Below are positions 6,050-10,499 of a stretch of 10,499 nucleotides of DNA, one piece after another. Every line of letters starts with the position of its first letter. Position 1 is the first letter of the stretch. The stretch spans positions 1 to 10,499 of the forward strand of contig JAFAHH010000365.1 of the NCBI GenBank assembly GCA_019237355.1. The letters are read 5' to 3'. The translations under genes were made by a program, and so were the position numbers. A model generated the notes under the pieces. It saw only the letters and a program-made list of their open reading frames with translations, ran no database searches and was not told the origin of the DNA. Source of the DNA: Acetobacteraceae bacterium (GTDB lineage: Bacteria; Pseudomonadota; Alphaproteobacteria; Acetobacterales; Acetobacteraceae).

Positions 6050-9000
6050 CATCCCGCCTGCTTCAGCTCCAGCCAGGACGCACCCACCCGGCGCCGCCCC
6101 GATAGCAACTGCGCCACCAACGCCTCGGCCGTGGCGAGCACCCCAGCCTCGCCAACGGCCGCACGCCGCAAGATCAGGCGGCGATCCTTCGCCTCCAGGG
6201 GCGGCCGGGTCGGCGGAACGGCGCCGCGGAAAGTTGCCGCGGCGGCGAAGGGGCCGGCTTCCAGCTTGGCGATACCCAGCCTGCGACAGCGGATACGCAG
6301 ACGCGCGAGAGCTAAAAGATTCTCGACCGGTTCCGGTATGGGGCCGAAACGGTCCACGATTTCCTCAGCCAGCCCATCAAGGGCCTGTTCCTCCCCATGG
6401 CGGACCAACTCGCCGAGCCGGGTGTGCAGGCCAACCCGCAAACCCTCCTCCGGTACATAATCGGCCGGAATGAACGCCGGCAGCTCGATTGCAAGTTGGG
6501 GAGTCCAATCGTCTTCGATCGGCTCTCCCCGGGCCACCCGCACCGCGCGATCCAGAAGGTCCTGGTAAAGATCGAGCCCAATCAGCTTGACGTGCCCGGC
6601 TTGCTGCTCCCCGAGCAGATCCCCCGCGCCTCGCAGGTCCAAATCTCTCGCGCTGATAGCAAAGCCTGCGCCAACCCGGTCGAATGCCTCCAATACGCGC
6701 AGCCGGCGGTCGGCCGCAGCCGAGGCCGGGCGGGCGGGATCGGTCAGCAAGTAGACCACCCCCCGCACCCGGCCCCGTCCCACACGCCCGCGGAGCTGGT
6801 GCAACTGGCTGAGGCCGAACCGTTCCGGATTGAAGATCAGCATCGTGTTGGCCCGAGGTACGTCCAATCCGGTTTCCACGATGTTGGTGGAGAGCAGCAC
6901 ATCGGCCTCGCCATCCGCGAAGCGGACCATGGCTTCGTCGGTCTCATCGGGCGGCATTTTACCGTGCGCCTCGATGACGTGCAGTTCCGGGGTGAGGCGA
7001 TGGAGGCGCTCGCTCATCGGCGCAATATCTTCGATGCGCGGACAAATGACGAAGCTTTGGCCGTTACGGCGGCGTTCGCGCAACAGCGCTTCCCTCAGCA
7101 CCAAGTCATCATCGGCCGTTCGGAAGGTGCGAATCGCTTCTCGCCGGGCGGGCGGCGTTGCGATGATGCTCAGATCCTGCAACCCGGCCAGCGCCGATTG
7201 CAGAGTTCGGGGGATCGGCGTCGCCGTCAGGGTTAGGGCGTGATTCCTGGCCTTGTCGCGTCCCCGCAGCCGCCGCAGCGCCGATTTTTGCCGCGTTCCG
7301 AACCGCTGCTCCTCGTCAACGATGAGCAACCCCAGATCCTTGAACCGGACGCCTTTGCCTGCCAGCGCTTGCGTGCCAATCGCGAGGCCGATGCTGCCGT
7401 CAGCAAGCCCCGCTTTGGCCGCCCGCGCTTCGGCCGGCTTGGATAGGCGGGAGAGGCTCTCGAGACGCACCCCGAATCCCCGGAAGCGGCGCCGGAAGGT
7501 CGAGAGGTGCTGGCGCACCAGCACCGTCGTCGGAGCCATCAGTGCCACCTGCTTGCCCGCAAGCACCGCGACGGCGGCGGCCCGCAGCGCCACCTCGGTC
7601 TTGCCAAACCCGACATCGCCACAGACGAGCCTATCCATGGGGCGGCCCGAACGGAGGTCTTCGAGCACCGCTTCGGTTGCGGCCTCCTGGTCGGGGGTCA
7701 GCTCGTAAGGGAAGCGGCTGACGAAGCGCTCGTATGCACGCTGCGGAGCCCTGAGTACCGGGGCTTGGGCTTGCTCGCGCTCCCTTGCCATGCGGACGAG
7801 TGTGCGCGCGGTCTCGGCGATTTGCGTTTCGACCTCAGCGCGGCGCTTCGGCCATGCGCCGCCCCCGAGGTGGTCGGGCGAGACCGTTCCCTCCTCAGCC
7901 CCGTAGCGCCACAACCGGTCGGCTTCGCCGGCGGGTACAAGCTGCCGGGCGCCTCCCGCATATTCGAGAACGAGGGTATCAGTCTGGCTGGCGCCGACCG
8001 CAACCGCCTCAACACCTCGCAAAATTCCGATCCCGTGGTCCATATGGATCACGGCGTCGCCGGGCCGGAGATTTCCTTCGGCAGCCGGTATGGCGGACCG
8101 GAATTCCGCGTGGGCGCGGGGCCGGGCCCGGCGCACATCCCGGGGCGCAACGACGCAGGCGTCATCCGATATGAAACCGGCAGGGAGGGCGCCCTCCATC
8201 AAGGCGAAACTACCCGGCGGCAGATCGCGCAGTGCCCGCCAGCCGGGCACCGGACGGGGCGGTCCGATCCGTCCTTCCATTAGGTGGGCCAGGTTGCGGG
8301 CGGGCCCGATAGGGCCGCAGAGGCATACCCGGAGCCCAGCGGCGAGCTGCTCCTCGGCGAAGTCCAGGAACGCCTCTTCCGGGTCAGCCGCCGCCGCTAA
8401 ACGGGGGAGGGTACCCGGCGGTGTCTCGTCTTCCGGCGCCTCAAGGAGATCCAACCGGCGTCCGGACCGGATAACAGCCCAGGCCTCTTGATCGAGATAG
8501 AGGCCTGAAGGCGGAGCGGGGAGCCGGGCCGCTTCGGTGGCCGCAATCGCCCGCCGCGCCGCGTAGGCGTCGGCGATTTCGTTGAAAAGCGATTCCCATT
8601 GTTCTTCCGTTTCCGGATCGGCAATCAGCCGCGCGCCGGGCAGCAACTCGAATATGCTGGTCAGGCGGGAATAGAAATCTGGGAGATGGTGCTCCAGCCC
8701 GGGCCGGTGTTCGTCGGTGGTATCTTCGGGCAGGATCAGCTCGGAGGCCGGGCCGACTACCACCGCCACGCTCTCAACCACGCTGCGCTGGGTCAGTGGG
8801 TCGTAGCGCCGTATCTGCTGAATCTGTTCCCCATCGTGCTGCACCCGGCAAGCAAACCGCGCTCCCGGCGGGTAGATGTCAATCACTTCCCCCCGGGTCG
8901 CGACTTCGCCGGGTGCGTCGACCCGCTCGTCGATTACATAGCCCATGCGCTGCAGCACCTGTTGCAGGTGGGGGGTGAGGGCCCTGCCCGGTTCAAGGCG

Positions 9001-9354
9001 CAGCTCGGCATAGGCTTCGGGCGGGGGCACATGCTGGATCGCGGCGCCTACTGAGGCGACGAGCAGGGTGGGGCCGGTCCGGCGGGCAATCCGCGCCAAA
9101 GTGGCCATTCGGTCGCCCATGACCTCACGCGAGGGCGACGCGCGGTCATACGGCAGGCAGTCCCAGGCCGGAAGAAGCAGCACGTCGAATTCGGGCGCGA
9201 GGGCGCGTGCCGCGCGGTGCAGCCGGGCGGCGCGCGCCTCACTGCGCGCGAGCAGGATGACTCCCCTAGGTCCTGCCTCGGCCGTTAGCTCCACCAGCCG
9301 CGCCGCGAGTAAGCCCTCCGGCTCCGCTGGTATTGCGGCTTGTGCCTCGTCCAT
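6049..9354 (-). CDS. mfd: Transcription-repair coupling factor Mfd
   Basis: A 1101-residue DNA translocase that removes stalled RNA polymerase at lesions and recruits UvrA for nucleotide excision repair. Domains in order: a UvrB-like N-terminal module (about 1-340, with LLLPAWDCLPYDRASPS and TRGEVIDIYP); the CarD-like RNA-polymerase-interacting domain (about 430-490, with PGDAVIHMDHGIG and LEYAGG); then the helicase core with Walker A GDVGFGKTE (about 579-587), DEEQRFG (about 680), TLTATPIPRTL (about 708-718), FVICPRIED, STNIVETGLDVP and QLRGRVGRG; and the C-terminal regulatory domain. The length is close to the family's usual 1150. ATG 9354 is preferred over the in-frame ATG 9390 because AAGGA lies 5 nt upstream. 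No operon partner is visible upstream, where only degraded genes follow. All motifs needed for activity are intact. Confidence 0.97.
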   Translation of the reverse strand: MDEAQAAIPAEPEGLLAARLVELTAEAGPRGVILLARSEARAARLHRAARALAPEFDVLLLPAWDCLPYDRASPSREVMGDRMATLARIARRTGPTLLVASVGAAIQHVPPPEAYAELRLEPGRALTPHLQQVLQRMGYVIDERVDAPGEVATRGEVIDIYPPGARFACRVQHDGEQIQQIRRYDPLTQRSVVESVAVVVGPASELILPEDTTDEHRPGLEHHLPDFYSRLTSIFELLPGARLIADPETEEQWESLFNEIADAYAARRAIAATEAARLPAPPSGLYLDQEAWAVIRSGRRLDLLEAPEDETPPGTLPRLAAAADPEEAFLDFAEEQLAAGLRVCLCGPIGPARNLAHLMEGRIGPPRPVPGWRALRDLPPGSFALMEGALPAGFISDDACVVAPRDVRRARPRAHAEFRSAIPAAEGNLRPGDAVIHMDHGIGILRGVEAVAVGASQTDTLVLEYAGGARQLVPAGEADRLWRYGAEEGTVSPDHLGGGAWPKRRAEVETQIAETARTLVRMAREREQAQAPVLRAPQRAYERFVSRFPYELTPDQEAATEAVLEDLRSGRPMDRLVCGDVGFGKTEVALRAAAVAVLAGKQVALMAPTTVLVRQHLSTFRRRFRGFGVRLESLSRLSKPAEARAAKAGLADGSIGLAIGTQALAGKGVRFKDLGLLIVDEEQRFGTRQKSALRRLRGRDKARNHALTLTATPIPRTLQSALAGLQDLSIIATPPARREAIRTFRTADDDLVLREALLRERRRNGQSFVICPRIEDIAPMSERLHRLTPELHVIEAHGKMPPDETDEAMVRFADGEADVLLSTNIVETGLDVPRANTMLIFNPERFGLSQLHQLRGRVGRGRVRGVVYLLTDPARPASAAADRRLRVLEAFDRVGAGFAISARDLDLRGAGDLLGEQQAGHVKLIGLDLYQDLLDRAVRVARGEPIEDDWTPQLAIELPAFIPADYVPEEGLRVGLHTRLGELVRHGEEQALDGLAEEIVDRFGPIPEPVENLLALARLRIRCRRLGIAKLEAGPFAAAATFRGAVPPTRPPLEAKDRRLILRRAAVGEAGVLATAEALVAQLLSGRRRVGASWLELKQAG

Positions 9355-9508
9355 CTGGGTCCTTTTCGCGGCGCAGGTGAGCACCAGCAACGGCGGGCGC
9401 CCGCCCCAGGTTTCTGAGCGACCGGCGAACCCTGAAGCGGGGGCACTAAGCGTTAACCCGCGAGGAACGTGACTAACCCCCGCCTTTGCCTCCCGAGCAC
9501 ACGGGCAT

Positions 9509-9705
9509 TCAAAATATCACCGCGATCTGGGCACGAAGCTGCCAGGTACCTCTCCCCCTGCGGGACGCAAGGCGTTGTAGTAGGCACCGATCAGCAGGTT
9601 CACCGGCAATTTGCTGCCGAGCTTGATTAGCCGCCCCGCCTGTGCACCGACCGGGAGAGTCCACTTCTCGCCGCCGATGTTCCAACGCCGGAAATCTCGA
9701 TGGTG
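9509..9705 (-). pseudogene. Outer-membrane transporter-like beta-barrel, C-terminal remnant
   Basis: On the minus strand one frame reads WNIGGEKWTLPVGAQAGRL, then KLGSKLPVNLLIGAYYNALRP. After a one-base shift at about 9544-9560 it continues WQLRAQIAVIF with a stop at 9509-9511. Trp-x-LPVG, then PVN, then AYYN-RP, then W-LR-QI-IF is the typical end of the 'transporter' or neuromedin U-like outer-membrane proteins related to the MetA phenol-degradation family. Only about 60 residues survive, and the terminal phenylalanine is kept. The remnant begins abruptly at about 9684-9705, against the methyltransferase remnant. Confidence 0.65.
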
Positions 9706-9709
9706 GGCG

Positions 9710-10042
9710 ATGCTGTCTGTAAGTTGCTCAAGGGAATGCGAAGGGTGGCGATTCCTTCATGCTCAGAAGCCGCCGCCTCGATGACCTCAACCCCATTCAG
9801 CTATCGGCGGAGGAAGGCAGCGAGGTAGGGGTCAGGCTCGCATGCAACAACCGACCTCGCGTACCTCTTCATATAAAACTGTAAATGCCTATGTGGACGC
9901 CTGCATCGATGGCAACGCGATCTCGGTTTCAGAGGACGGGCACATACCTCAGCTCGGGTTCGCGCGACCACGCTAGGGCGGCGTGACCTTCGCAAACGCA
10001 GCGGCGCCGGGACCAGATACTTTTCACGGAGCGAATGCTCAT
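9710..10042 (-). pseudogene. FkbM-family methyltransferase, decayed
   Basis: From an ATG at 10042 the frame reads MSIRSVKSIWSRRR, then EGHAALAWSREPELRYVPVL, and meets TGA at 9931-9929. It resumes in the same frame as NRDRVAIDAGVHIGIYSF, the SAM-binding motif I region (usually VAIDVGANIG). A frameshift at about 9871-9880 then leads to KRYARSVVACEPDPYLAAFLRR, a TAG at 9803-9801, and in-frame LNGVEVIEAAASEHEGIATLRIPLSN. These segments follow FkbM methyltransferases in order. The motif glycines have drifted (GANIG to GVHIG). The C-terminal half is gone, replaced by the transporter remnant. Such enzymes methylate sugars or lipids in surface polysaccharides and secondary products. The open frame also runs some 70 bases upstream of the ATG, so the true start is uncertain. 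Confidence 0.72.
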
Positions 10043-10332
10043 GGGCAATGGCCTCAAGAGAGCCGACAGTACGTTAATTAGAAATCCGAAGCAATCCAGA
10101 TACGGAAATGTGGTCCATCCGTTATCCCTCAGGTTGACGCGAGCGGAAGCAAGTTGCCCCCGGGCGAGTATCGATCCACCGCGTCACGCCAGAAGCTGGT
10201 GATTGGGCTCACACCGTGCCTTCCCATCAGCGAGGGAAAGGCAGTACCTCTTGTAGCAAGGTAAAGTCCGGAGGAGAGCCCCTCTTGGAACCAGATCTAG
10301 CAGCGTTGCCGGTGTGGGCAACGACACAGTCT
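10043..10332. other. Gap between the methyltransferase remnant and the right-end repeat
   Basis: No gene, RNA or mobile element could be recognised. A bulged hairpin (GCCTTCCC at 10218-10225 with GGGAAAGGC at 10234-10242) is the only local structure noted. The minus strand has a short open stretch running into the methyltransferase remnant. Confidence 0.4.
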
Positions 10333-10437
10333 CTAGAGCGGGATGACTTTTGGTCAAGTCATCCGCTTCAGGATTTTTGGCTTTGAGAGCGCGATTCAGG
10401 CTTTCCGACGATTCCGCCTCAAGCCATCGCGCTCTAG
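10333..10437. repeat. Nested palindromic intergenic repeat
   Basis: Outer arms CTAGAGCG (10333-10340) and CGCTCTAG (10430-10437) enclose the unit. Inside are a 9-bp hairpin GGATGACTT/AAGTCATCC (10341-10349 and 10356-10364) and a 10-bp stem AGAGCGCGAT/ATCGCGCTCT (10386-10395 and 10426-10435), with GGCTT/AAGCC nested in that. Terminal CTAGAGC arms are common in dispersed repeats of alphaproteobacterial genomes. No coding potential is seen. Confidence 0.65.
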
Positions 10438-10499
10438 CCCAGCCTACCGGCCATGCGTGCTAGCTGCCAGAATAGGATCAGCAATGACGTGATATGTCA

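Noticed and set aside
6018..6050. GGTTCGATCCC resembling a tRNA T-arm next to mfd
   Set aside because: No anticodon arm, D-arm or acceptor 5' strand can be found upstream, and the stretch is better explained as the AGCGGTT/AACCGCT inverted repeat. An att-site remnant cannot be excluded but has no second copy here.
6397..8283. Long plus-strand open frames inside mfd
   Set aside because: High GC leaves long antisense frames; mfd on the minus strand is unambiguous.
9801..9995. A 64-residue minus-strand ORF as an independent gene
   Set aside because: Only its last 23 residues carry FkbM similarity; the first part is the wrong frame of the decayed methyltransferase.
10255..10285. AAAGTCCGGAGG resembling part of RNase P RNA
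   Set aside because: The match is short and none of the other conserved RNase P RNA segments are nearby.
1..10499. CRISPR array, transposase, phage or known defence system
   Set aside because: No regularly spaced repeats, DDE-type or phage protein motifs, or defence-gene domains were seen on either strand.

Overview
The window is GC-rich bacterial DNA, most likely from an alphaproteobacterium of the Acetobacteraceae type. The grounds are high-GC codon use, an OprB-type porin remnant, and GGGGCTTTGCCCCTGGACCC-like palindromic intergenic elements, which I recall as common in that family. This placement is inference from style, not a database result. The region looks like accessory DNA beside one housekeeping gene: intact genes sit between decayed pieces of outer-membrane and methyltransferase genes and several palindromic repeats.

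Left part (1-1870). A composite palindromic element (15-180) is followed by a minus-strand zinc block. It holds a Fur-family regulator best read as Zur (292-753) and, upstream of it, an smtB-smtA pair (1816 to 1317). SmtB is an ArsR-family zinc sensor with all four alpha-5 zinc ligands. SmtA is a 56-residue, nine-cysteine bacterial metallothionein whose start codon lies inside the last codons of smtB. A TTGACA promoter and a TGAACA-N2-TATTCA operator precede smtB. A hairpin terminator (829-855) separates this unit from zur. The likely logic is that excess zinc releases SmtB and the metallothionein buffers the metal, while Zur reports zinc sufficiency.

Middle (2055-6000). First comes a frameshifted C-terminal remnant of an OprB porin (2055-2506, plus strand). 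Then, on the minus strand, there is a Nudix hydrolase (3598-3038) overlapping by ATGA a small exported protein of unknown function (3041-2673), with a weak small ORF further upstream (3913-3677). On the plus strand lies a GH26-like glycoside hydrolase with a C-terminal CBM60-like module and no classical signal peptide (4332-5897). A 16-bp hairpin (5960-5995) lies in the convergent gap before mfd.

Right part (6049-10499). A complete mfd (transcription-repair coupling factor, minus strand, 9354-6049) fills most of it. Beyond its 5' end are two abutting minus-strand pseudogene remnants: the end of an outer-membrane transporter-like beta-barrel (about 9509-9705) and an FkbM-family methyltransferase with two stops and a frameshift (about 9710-10042). 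The window ends with a 105-bp nested palindromic repeat (10333-10437). No rRNA, convincing tRNA, CRISPR array or intact transposase was seen.
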